Below, piece by piece: positions 1 through 5,862 of a stretch of DNA of 7,047 nt. The DNA is from Geodermatophilaceae bacterium (GTDB lineage: Bacteria > Actinomycetota > Actinomycetes > Mycobacteriales > Geodermatophilaceae): assembly GCA_013814015.1 (NCBI GenBank), contig JACCQS010000084.1, positions 1-7,047 on the forward strand, given 5' to 3'. Below the pieces are notes generated by a model, which worked only from the letters and a program-made list of their open reading frames with translations, was not told the origin of the DNA and did no database searches. The position numbers and the translations under genes were made by a program. Each line of letters starts with the position of its first letter. Position 1 is the stretch's first letter.

Positions 1-243
1 ACGACGAAGCAGTTCGGCGATCACTCCGTCCTCACCGTTCTGGGAGAAAACCCGCAGTTCGTAGGCGGTCAGGTCAGGAGGCTCCTGACCAGCCGCGCGG
101 TAGCGGTCGACGAGCTCGCGCTGCGCGGTCAGCGTCTCTCGAACATGACTGGTAGCGAACACCGCTCGGCGAAGAGCACCTTCGCTCGCGCGTAGCGCTG
201 CACGGACACGGTTGGCTGAGCGCATGTCCGCAGACCTTGCCAT
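1..243 (-). CDS. Partial methyltransferase-like protein with N-terminal FSQNGEDG motif (cut by window edge)
   Basis: An open minus-strand frame runs from an ATG at 243-241 off the left edge, giving 81 residues with no stop. An in-frame TGA lies five codons upstream of this ATG, so the N-terminus is at 243 or at the second ATG (225-223), which has AAGG nine bases upstream; neither has a strong ribosome binding site. Residues 8-55 are rich in Arg, Ala and Glu and look helical. Residues 61-81 contain YELRVFSQNGEDGVIAELL. The SQNGEDG motif is known from the N-terminus of a group of Rossmann-fold, FkbM-like or uncharacterised methyltransferase-type proteins in polysaccharide loci; in those the SAM-binding part follows and would lie outside this window. 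The gene is divergent from the amidase. The coding call is good because the conserved motif sits in frame; the exact activity is an inference from a short motif. Confidence 0.6.
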   Translation of the reverse strand, partial: MARSADMRSANRVRAALRASEGALRRAVFATSHVRETLTAQRELVDRYRAAGQEPPDLTAYELRVFSQNGEDGVIAELLRR

Positions 244-442
244 ATCTTTGCATGCTCAAGGAGGCAGCCACATATTGTTACCTTCAATCACTTGCGTCAC
301 AGCTGTCGCATAGGCCACTGTAGCCCCACGTTTCCACCAGAAACCGCGCGACACGCCGGCACACCGAAAAACTGGGCGGAGCGCTTCGAGGTTCTCGAGG
401 TGATCCGCACCGGCCTCGGTCCCGGTTATGACAGGAGAGTTC
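244..442. promoter_or_regulatory. Divergent intergenic region between the partial methyltransferase-like gene and the amidase gene
   Basis: This stretch separates two divergent genes and so should hold promoters for both. It includes an AT-richer patch (about 268-290) unlike the surrounding coding DNA. I could not find a convincing -35/-10 pair on either strand. Visible structure: a perfect 8-bp palindrome ACAGCTGT at 299-306, set inside TGCG (293-296) and CGCA (307-310); a small inverted repeat GTTTC/GAAAC at 330-344 with a 5-base loop; and a tandem TCGAGGT-like repeat near 385-401. None can be tied to a named regulator from sequence alone. Confidence 0.4.
433..437 (+). promoter_or_regulatory. 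Ribosome binding site that fixes the amidase start at 443
   Basis: AGGAG lies five bases before the ATG at 443. A longer in-frame ATG at 428 would place this site inside the coding region and has no purine-rich sequence before it, so 443 is the better start. The shorter form also puts two arginines directly before the hydrophobic signal segment. Confidence 0.75.
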
Positions 443-2488
443 ATGCGCCGTCTGATGACCGGTTCGGCTGCCACGGCCGGGATGATGACTTTGTTGCTCC
501 TGTTGCCGGTCGCTGCCGAATCCGCTCCCCCGGCCGAGCCCGTGCCTACCGCTGCTCAAGAGATCTCGCTGGGGACCGTGAGCGCCCCCGGTCGGGACGG
601 GGATGTGCGGCAGGGCACAACCGAGGCTATTCCTGGATTCGAGGCGACCCTCGTCTTGACCGGGGCGCGGGCAGATACGCCGGAGTTCTCCCTGGTCGCC
701 GTCACCTGGCGCCTGGATCCGGCGGTCAAAGACATCGCCTTGCGTTTGCGCGTACGAGATGACGTGGGCACACCGTCCGAGTGGTCACATCTCGAGATCG
801 GGGCTGTCGGAACCGCGCCAAATCCTGACGCCATGTCGATCGGAGATCAGCGAGGCGGAAGCGAACCACTCTGGGTGGGTCCGAGCTTCGGCGCCGAGTT
901 GGAGGTCATGACGCTGTCAGGCGCCGACCCGCAAGACGTCCGACTCATTCTGATCGACCCGGGTCGATCGCCAGCGGACGCCGCACCTCTGCAAGGCCAA
1001 GCCACCGTCGCCAATGCCCCGCCCATCTACTCACGCGCCCAGTGGGGCGCTGATGAGGACATCCGGTCCTGGGACCCGGTGTACGCGTCGACCACAAAAG
1101 CCGCAACGCTGCACCATACGGCTGATTCCAACGACTACACCGCCGAAGAGGTGCCGGCCGTTCTTCGCGGAATCTATTATTACCACGCTGTCAGTCTCGG
1201 CTGGGGAGACATCGGCTACAACGCGATCGTCGACAAGTTCGGCCGTATCTGGGAAGGCCGCTATGGCGGCATTGCCAGCTCAGTGATCGGGGCGCATGCG
1301 GGCGGATTCAATACCTACACCTTCGGCGTCTCGATGCTGGGAAACTACGACGTCGCGGCAACCCCCGCAGCGATGATCAACGGAGTTGTCGACGTCATGG
1401 CGTGGAAGCTGGGTTTGTACGGCGTCGACTCACGCGGCCAAACCCAACTCACGTCCAGCGGTGGAGGAACGTCACGCTACCCAGCCGGACAGGTCGTCAC
1501 CTTGCCCACCATTTTCGGGCACCGAGACGTCGGCAGTACCATCTGCCCTGGGCAATATGGCTATGCGCGACTCGAGGAGATACGCACCCGAGTGGCGGGT
1601 CTGACCTGGCCACCTCTGACTGATATCAGCAACACTGCGGTAGCCGCGGCTCGCGCAGCGTCCGGAGAAACCACGGTGGTTGTCCGGGGCGCCGACTCGA
1701 CACTGTTCACGCGCACTCGAGCAGCCACCGGAATATGGAGTCCCTATCGAGCGCTTCCGGCTGGCGTGTCGACCCTGGGGGTCGCAGCATTCAGTGACGG
1801 AGCGCACCTGCACCTAGCGGTCCGCGGAGTTGACGGCGGCTATTGGATAACAAATGCCCCGTACAATGCCGCCGGCGTCCCGGTTGACTGGCGGCCATGG
1901 GTACCACTGGGCGGTGTATTCACCTCGGCTCCCGCCATTGCCACCGCCGGGCCGAACCTGATGACCATTCTCGGTAGAGGCACCGACGGGAGCATCTTCC
2001 AGATGAACTGGAATGGTTCCCAGTACCAGGGCTGGACAAGCCTTGGGGGCGTATCGGTGTCTGCCCCAGCCGTTGAACGCGCCACAGTCGGTCTCCCCCC
2101 TTCCTACATCGTCTCGACCGTTGGACTCGACGGCCGGATCTGGCGAATTCCTACCGGTGCGGATGCACCGGGAGCAACAGCGGCCTGGAGCAGCGGTGGG
2201 TCGCCGTCGTCCTTGGGTCCGCAAAGTGACGCAGCGGGACCGACACCCACGACCGCGGGAACGCTGACGATCGGCGACAGCCGGCGCAGTGTGTTGCTGT
2301 TGAACCCGTCGAACGGCTCCACGATCGACGTAGGTGGAACCGCAACCTCTACGGTCGGCATCGTCCGGGAACCGGATGGCGGCGTGGACGTCTATGTGCG
2401 CGGGACCGACGGCCAGCTCTGGGCAGGCGGTTGGAGCCCGAGCAGGGGGGTCTTCTCGTGGCAGCCTCTGGGCGGAAGGCTTTTCTGA
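443..2488 (+). CDS. Secreted PGRP-type N-acetylmuramoyl-L-alanine amidase with C-terminal six-repeat propeller-like domain
   Basis: A 681-residue protein predicted to cleave the bond between N-acetylmuramic acid and L-alanine, releasing stem peptides from peptidoglycan outside the membrane. Residues 1-30 form a Sec-type signal peptide (RR, then a run rich in Leu, Met and Ala, with Ala-rich cleavage region near 25-32). Residues about 45-175 are a beta-rich domain typical of large actinobacterial amidases, with SEPLWVG at 140-146. The PGRP/Amidase_2 domain spans about 196-393: RAQWG 198-202, LHHT 223-226, DIGYN 256-260 and GHRDVGSTICPG 359-370. By comparison with T7 lysozyme and catalytic PGRPs, zinc ligands are H224, H360 and C368, and Y259 and T366 complete the site, so it looks active. 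Residues 394-681 are six propeller-like repeats shared with the next protein. The start is set by AGGAG at 433-437. The stop overlaps the start of the SpoIID gene by one base, implying one mRNA. Confidence 0.92.
   Translation: MRRLMTGSAATAGMMTLLLLLPVAAESAPPAEPVPTAAQEISLGTVSAPGRDGDVRQGTTEAIPGFEATLVLTGARADTPEFSLVAVTWRLDPAVKDIALRLRVRDDVGTPSEWSHLEIGAVGTAPNPDAMSIGDQRGGSEPLWVGPSFGAELEVMTLSGADPQDVRLILIDPGRSPADAAPLQGQATVANAPPIYSRAQWGADEDIRSWDPVYASTTKAATLHHTADSNDYTAEEVPAVLRGIYYYHAVSLGWGDIGYNAIVDKFGRIWEGRYGGIASSVIGAHAGGFNTYTFGVSMLGNYDVAATPAAMINGVVDVMAWKLGLYGVDSRGQTQLTSSGGGTSRYPAGQVVTLPTIFGHRDVGSTICPGQYGYARLEEIRTRVAGLTWPPLTDISNTAVAAARAASGETTVVVRGADSTLFTRTRAATGIWSPYRALPAGVSTLGVAAFSDGAHLHLAVRGVDGGYWITNAPYNAAGVPVDWRPWVPLGGVFTSAPAIATAGPNLMTILGRGTDGSIFQMNWNGSQYQGWTSLGGVSVSAPAVERATVGLPPSYIVSTVGLDGRIWRIPTGADAPGATAAWSSGGSPSSLGPQSDAAGPTPTTAGTLTIGDSRRSVLLLNPSNGSTIDVGGTATSTVGIVREPDGGVDVYVRGTDGQLWAGGWSPSRGVFSWQPLGGRLF
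1622..2485 (+). repeat. Region encoding six propeller-like repeats in the amidase C-terminus
   Basis: Residues 394-681 divide into six units: 394-441, 442-491, 492-536, 537-590, 591-632 and 633-681. The common pattern is a hydrophobic strand, then GxDGxxW or similar (GADSTLF, GVDGGYW, GTDGSIF, GLDGRIW, absent in unit 5, GTDGQLW), then W-x-PLGG or similar, then SAPA at the start of the next unit. This resembles PLL- or AAL-type lectin propellers, six-bladed in AAL. Fold and sugar binding are inferred; the repeat pattern is seen directly. Confidence 0.75.
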
Positions 2489-2490
2489 TG
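2474..2490 (+). promoter_or_regulatory. Ribosome binding site and TGATG stop/start overlap coupling amidase and SpoIID genes
   Basis: GGAAGG at 2474-2479, inside the last codons of the amidase gene, lies eight bases before ATG 2488-2490. The amidase stop TGA (2486-2488) shares its A with this ATG. This supports translational coupling and chooses 2488 over the upstream in-frame ATG at 2431, which would add 19 polar residues before the signal peptide. Confidence 0.8.
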
Positions 2491-4554
2491 CCCGCTCTGA
2501 CGACCCTGCGGTCCGACAAGGCGCGCAAGCTGTTGGCAACGGTGGCATTCGCACTGCTGCTCACCACAAGCCCGTCCATCCATGAGAACGATGCGACCGC
2601 GCAGGCTGCGGATGCCACCATCACCATTTCCGGTCATGGCTACGGGCACGGACGTGGGCTTTCGCAATGGGGCTCCTATGGTTACGCCACGGAGCACGGC
2701 TGGAGCCACGCCCAGATCCTGGCTCACTACTACAGCAACACATCATCGGGTTACATCGGCGATCCGTGGATATCCGTACGACTCTCGGCACTGGACAACA
2801 TCGCACCAGAGTTCGTCTCGTCAACGGCCTACACCGTCGGCCCACATCAGGTTGCCGGCGGACAGAGCGCGCAACTCACCCGGAATACGAACGGCACGTG
2901 GCAACTCACCACCCGCTCCGGATGCGGGGGGCCAGTTACTGCTTCGCTTCCGGTAACAGATCCCGTGATGCGGCCGTACCAGTACTCCGAGGTCATCGGC
3001 GACATGCTCACGACCTGCGGGCCTGAGCGCCGTACCTATCGGGGGCACATCGGTGTCGTCTGGGACGGCGGCATACGGGTGATCAACTACCTGACGATCC
3101 AGCACTATCTCCGAGGCGTTGTCCCTCGCGAATCGCCGGCCTCGTGGGGAACGGCAGCCGGCGGGCGCGGCATGCAGGCACTCATGGCTCAAGCGGTCGC
3201 TGCCCGTTCCTATGCCTGGGCAGAGAACCGCACTTGGTACGCCAAGACCTGCGACACCACGTCCTGTCAGGTCTACGGTGGCGCGGCCCTGGATGGCCGG
3301 TCCATCGAAGATCCGCTGACCGACAACGCTGTGAATGCGACGTACGGTCAGGTGCGCCTCCTCGGCGCAAGCGTGGCTCATACCGAGTTCTCCTCCTCCT
3401 CGGGTGGCTATACCGCCGGAGGGACCTTTCCCGCCGTCCGGGATGACGGCGACACGGCGAGCCCGTATCACAACTGGACGACGACTGTCACGGAATCAAG
3501 CGTCGAGTCCGCATTCGGCGTGGGCCAACTGCAGGAGTTGGTCGTCACGTCGCGAAATGGACTCGGTGCTGACGGCGGGCGGGTCCTGACGGTGCGGATC
3601 TCGGGGACGAGTAGATCCGTTGTCGTGTCCGGAGAGACCTTCCGAACCAGTCTTGGTCTGCGGTCGGACTGGTTCAGTTTTCCGGGTCCCCCGGTCCTTC
3701 CCGACATCTCTCCGGTTGGCGTCGCGGCTGTGCGCACGGCCGAGGACACCGCCATCGTGTTCGTACGGGCGACCGATGGCAGCATCGTCTACAAGGTCGG
3801 GCGGGCCAGTGGTTTCGGCACCTGGACCACCGTCCCCGGAGGCACCGCCGCCGGGGCCCCGGCGGCTGTGAGTTGGGATGGGAAGCGAGTCGATCTGTTC
3901 GTCGTCGGGCGCGACGGCGCCCTCTGGCAATCGGTCACGATCACTGCAGCGACCGGCGAGCCCACGACCTGGACACCATGGCGGCGCCTGGGTGGGTTTC
4001 TCACCACGGCGCCGGCAGCCGCCTCCACCGGAAACGGTGTGCTCTCGGTGACAGCCCGCGGCACAGACAACGCCTTGTGGCAGATGACCTGGGACGGCAC
4101 AGTTTGGCGGGACTGGACCCGACTCGACGGCCTGAGCATCTCGGCTCCGGCACTCGAGGCGTCGAGCAGCGCCTTCTACCGAATCCGGGTTGTCGGTACC
4201 GACGGCGTTGTCTGGTCTCGACTGCTGCATTGGACCGGAGGACCGGCAGGTGCCTGGACCTCCACCGGGCAGATTTCGACTGGAGCGCCGAGCGTCGGTG
4301 GCACTGCGCTCTGGGCACGCAGCGTCGGCAGCGTGACCGTCAACACGGCGACGGGCTCGCTACTACATATTCGTGCGTCTCTCACGCAGCTGTCTCTGGG
4401 CGGTCAGGCGACCTCTGCGACGGCGACTGTCGAATGGCCGGACGGCACGGTCTGGACCTTCGTACGCGGCACCGATTCTGCCCTGTGGCGCAACACCACG
4501 AATCCGACGGGGACGGGCTCCTCCTGGACGTCGGTGGGCGGACAGCTGGCATAG
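2488..4554 (+). CDS. Secreted SpoIID/LytB-domain protein, probable peptidoglycan lytic transglycosylase, with C-terminal six-repeat propeller-like domain
   Basis: A 688-residue protein. SpoIID-family enzymes cleave the MurNAc-GlcNAc glycan strand, preferring strands already stripped of stem peptides. Residues 1-40 are a signal peptide (KARK, then ATVAFALLL, cleavage probably after AQA near 40). The SpoIID/LytB domain fills about 44-400: GHGYGHGRGLSQWG 49-62; YLRGVVPRESPASW around E215, the expected catalytic glutamate; QALMAQAVAARSYAWA 230-245; CDTTSCQVYGG 255-265; EFSSSSGGYTAGG 300-312; and a closing SLGLRSDWFSF. Four cysteines (146, 177, 255, 260) suit disulfides in an exported protein. The residue after E215 is Ser where Met is usual in relatives. 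Residues 406-688 are six propeller-like repeats matching those of the amidase upstream. The gene is coupled to the amidase by the TGATG overlap. Sporulation is not implied, since the family is widespread in non-sporulating actinobacteria. Confidence 0.9.
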   Translation: MPALTTLRSDKARKLLATVAFALLLTTSPSIHENDATAQAADATITISGHGYGHGRGLSQWGSYGYATEHGWSHAQILAHYYSNTSSGYIGDPWISVRLSALDNIAPEFVSSTAYTVGPHQVAGGQSAQLTRNTNGTWQLTTRSGCGGPVTASLPVTDPVMRPYQYSEVIGDMLTTCGPERRTYRGHIGVVWDGGIRVINYLTIQHYLRGVVPRESPASWGTAAGGRGMQALMAQAVAARSYAWAENRTWYAKTCDTTSCQVYGGAALDGRSIEDPLTDNAVNATYGQVRLLGASVAHTEFSSSSGGYTAGGTFPAVRDDGDTASPYHNWTTTVTESSVESAFGVGQLQELVVTSRNGLGADGGRVLTVRISGTSRSVVVSGETFRTSLGLRSDWFSFPGPPVLPDISPVGVAAVRTAEDTAIVFVRATDGSIVYKVGRASGFGTWTTVPGGTAAGAPAAVSWDGKRVDLFVVGRDGALWQSVTITAATGEPTTWTPWRRLGGFLTTAPAAASTGNGVLSVTARGTDNALWQMTWDGTVWRDWTRLDGLSISAPALEASSSAFYRIRVVGTDGVVWSRLLHWTGGPAGAWTSTGQISTGAPSVGGTALWARSVGSVTVNTATGSLLHIRASLTQLSLGGQATSATATVEWPDGTVWTFVRGTDSALWRNTTNPTGTGSSWTSVGGQLA
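3703..4551 (+). repeat. Region encoding six propeller-like repeats in the SpoIID protein C-terminus
   Basis: Residues 406-688 divide into units 406-452, 453-503, 504-548, 549-597, 598-639 and 640-688. Motifs at the GxDGxxW position are ATDGSIV, GRDGALW, GTDNALW, GTDGVVW, none in unit 5, and GTDSALW. Units 3, 5 and 6 have exactly the same length as their counterparts in the amidase (45, 42 and 49 residues), and unit 3 matches at 18 of 45 positions by hand count. Both domains begin with DIS and end with GG-x-L-x. Confidence 0.75.
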
Positions 4555-4630
4555 CGCATGGCAGACTTGACGCCCAACCGACACGAGTGAGATCACCGTC
4601 CTCGACGTCACGGCGCAAGGAGACCGCTAC
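4555..4630 (+). promoter_or_regulatory. Short spacer with strong ribosome binding site for the FkbM-type gene
   Basis: The 76 bases between the SpoIID stop and the next start contain AAGGAG at 4617-4622, eight bases before ATG 4631, which fixes that start. TTGACG at 4567-4572 resembles a -35 element, but no TAnnnT hexamer sits at the right distance. GTGAGATCAC at 4586-4595 has 4-bp arms only. No convincing terminator is visible, so read-through from the upstream pair is possible. Confidence 0.5.
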
Positions 4631-5437
4631 ATGCGCAAGGTCAGTGCGGCGCCTTATTATCTGAGCTCAGTTGGCACGCTGCTGCGCAGTGTCCGTCCCG
4701 TGGGTGCGTCGTTGAGACTTCTCGCCCGTCGCGACGAAGGTGCCCCCGTCACCGTCTCCGTTGACGGCACCAAGATGCAGGCCCGCGGTTTCATGGAGCT
4801 CTGGTCGATCAAGGAGACCCTTCTCGACGACTTCTATGGCAGGCATGGCCTTGCCGTGCAGCCGGGTTGGACCATCATCGACATTGGCTGCGCGACAGGC
4901 GAGTTCGTAGTCCACGCCCTGCAGCGTGGAGCCGGCGTTGTTGTTGCCGTGGACCCAGCGCTGGCCTCTCTCGATCTCCTGCAGACGAACCTTCGGCTCA
5001 ACGGCCTATCCAAATCGCAGGTCATCGTGGAACGGGCTGCAGTGGTCGCGACTGAACGCGCCATGCACCTGCCCCCGAAGCAGGCCGGCTTGCGATCGCT
5101 TCATGCCGCCGCGTCTGAAGTCGATGCCGACTCGCCAGATGCGGTCCCGGGCAAGACGTTGTCGACGCTGCTCGCCTCGCTCCCGGAGAGTCGCTGCGAT
5201 CTGGTGAAGCTTGATTGCGAAGGGGCAGAGTTCGAGATCATCCTCGACACGCCTGATGGCGTGTTCGACGCGATTCAACGCGTCGTCATGGAGTACCACG
5301 AGAGTTCAGGTCGCGACGTCGGCGAGATCGCACACAGCTTGCGGCGCCGCGGCTACCGGGTAGCCGTCGAGGAATCCCAGGTACACCGCGGCCTGGGGTA
5401 TCTCTACGCTGCCCGCCCCGACCGACGGCGAGCCTGA
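4631..5437 (+). CDS. FkbM family SAM-dependent methyltransferase
   Basis: A 268-residue protein with the Rossmann fold of FkbM-type O-methyltransferases, which methylate hydroxyl groups of sugars, polysaccharides or natural products. Motif I is IIDIGCATGEFVVHA, with D84 and the glycine-containing loop 86-90 for SAM binding. AVDPALAS follows as the acidic end of strand 2. The family signature DLVKLDCEGAEFEIIL starts at D190, with D195, E197 and E200 at the conserved positions. It is followed by a strand and MEYHES. There is no signal peptide or membrane segment, so it is cytoplasmic. Length fits the family. The start has AAGGAG eight bases upstream. It lies 76 bases after the SpoIID gene on the same strand and may be co-transcribed. 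Its last 34 bases overlap the convergent GtrA-like gene. The acceptor is unknown; a surface glycan made by neighbouring genes is an inference. Confidence 0.88.
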   Translation: MRKVSAAPYYLSSVGTLLRSVRPVGASLRLLARRDEGAPVTVSVDGTKMQARGFMELWSIKETLLDDFYGRHGLAVQPGWTIIDIGCATGEFVVHALQRGAGVVVAVDPALASLDLLQTNLRLNGLSKSQVIVERAAVVATERAMHLPPKQAGLRSLHAAASEVDADSPDAVPGKTLSTLLASLPESRCDLVKLDCEGAEFEIILDTPDGVFDAIQRVVMEYHESSGRDVGEIAHSLRRRGYRVAVEESQVHRGLGYLYAARPDRRRA

Positions 5438-5862
5438 CGTCTCAGACCAGCCTGTGAGACGTAGTTCAAGGCCGTTGCCGGGACAGTGAGCAGCGCGGCC
5501 ACCACGAAGGAGTTCCACCCAGTTTCGGCGACCAACACTTCGACCAACAGACCGGTGACTGCGGCCAGAGCCCACAACACGACCATGGACAACGCGACTG
5601 TCACCCGACGGCTGTTCGTGCGCCAGACGACCAGGTCCCACAGCAAGGCTGCCAGGACCGAGATCACAACCGTGACGATGATGTAGGCCACCATCTCTTG
5701 CCCTCTCATGGGCGACCACGGGAAGGACGTCAGCAGCGCAAAGGCGAACAGGCTGAGCAGGACGTTCATGCCGCCGATCAAGATGAACAACGGCATGTTC
5801 CGCCGGTGAGATTGCCCGGTCCGCTCCGCAGCGCTGGCGATCGGCCCGTCTGCACGTGTCAT
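5404..5862 (-). CDS. Small four-helix membrane protein, GtrA-like
   Basis: A 152-residue integral membrane protein with four predicted hydrophobic helices at about 24-46, 57-80, 86-111 and 116-139, and basic ends (HRRN before helix 1, RRQARRRSGR at the C-terminus), placing both ends in the cytoplasm. Size, helix count and the opening PLFILIGGMNVLLSLFAFAL resemble the GtrA family, whose members are thought to move polyprenyl-phosphate-linked sugars across the membrane or otherwise serve surface-glycan glycosyltransferases. The usual NF-x-W-x-F ending of helices 2 and 4 is weak here, so the family call is moderate. Its ATG overlaps the glycosyltransferase stop by four bases (ATGA at 5862-5859), indicating coupled translation. 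No good ribosome binding site precedes it; a second Met at residue 23 is possible but would remove the polar N-terminus. The 3' end overlaps the FkbM-type gene by 34 bases. Confidence 0.65.
   Translation of the reverse strand: MTRADGPIASAAERTGQSHRRNMPLFILIGGMNVLLSLFAFALLTSFPWSPMRGQEMVAYIIVTVVISVLAALLWDLVVWRTNSRRVTVALSMVVLWALAAVTGLLVEVLVAETGWNSFVVAALLTVPATALNYVSQAGLRRQARRRSGRAA
5437..5462. terminator. Inverted repeat at the convergent gene junction, possible terminator for the FkbM-type gene
   Basis: ACGTCTCA (5437-5444) and TGAGACGT (5455-5462) form a perfect 8-bp stem with a 10-base loop. It begins on the last base of the FkbM-type stop codon, where a terminator for that gene would be expected. 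There is no T run after it on either strand, so it is not a classical intrinsic terminator. It also lies inside the coding end of the GtrA-like gene. Acting on the minus strand it would cut that message before its last 11 codons, so any role is more likely on the plus strand only. Confidence 0.4.

Noticed and set aside
258..313. AAGGAGG at 258-264 followed by a 12-codon frame from TTG 275, as a leader peptide upstream of the amidase
   Set aside because: Rare start codon, no recognisable leader composition or attenuator structure, and no stop-to-start arrangement with the amidase.
428..442. Longer amidase start at ATG 428
   Set aside because: No ribosome binding site before it, whereas ATG 443 has AGGAG five bases upstream, and the added residues do not improve the signal peptide.
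443..530. Twin-arginine (Tat) signal on the amidase because of the RR at its N-terminus
   Set aside because: The RR at residues 2-3 lacks the S-RR-x-F-L-K context, and the segment looks like an ordinary Sec signal.
2431..2487. Longer SpoIID start at ATG 2431 overlapping the amidase gene
   Set aside because: It would put 19 mostly polar residues before the signal peptide; ATG 2488 has GGAAGG at good spacing and a stop/start overlap.
1814..2554. Long minus-strand open frame (246 residues) opposite the amidase and SpoIID genes, and similar frames at 3496-4230 and 2821-3471
   Set aside because: These lie antisense to well-supported protein domains, have Arg/Pro/Gly-rich composition with no motif, and are expected by chance in GC-rich DNA.
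1622..4551. Propeller repeats as recent DNA-level tandem duplications or a phase-variable tract
   Set aside because: The units share protein motifs but have diverged strongly at the DNA level and vary in length, so they are old repeats not prone to slippage.
2488..4554. SpoIID as evidence for an endospore-forming host
   Set aside because: The sequence is of the actinobacterial secreted type with signal peptide and propeller domain; the family is common in non-sporulating actinobacteria and no other sporulation gene is present.
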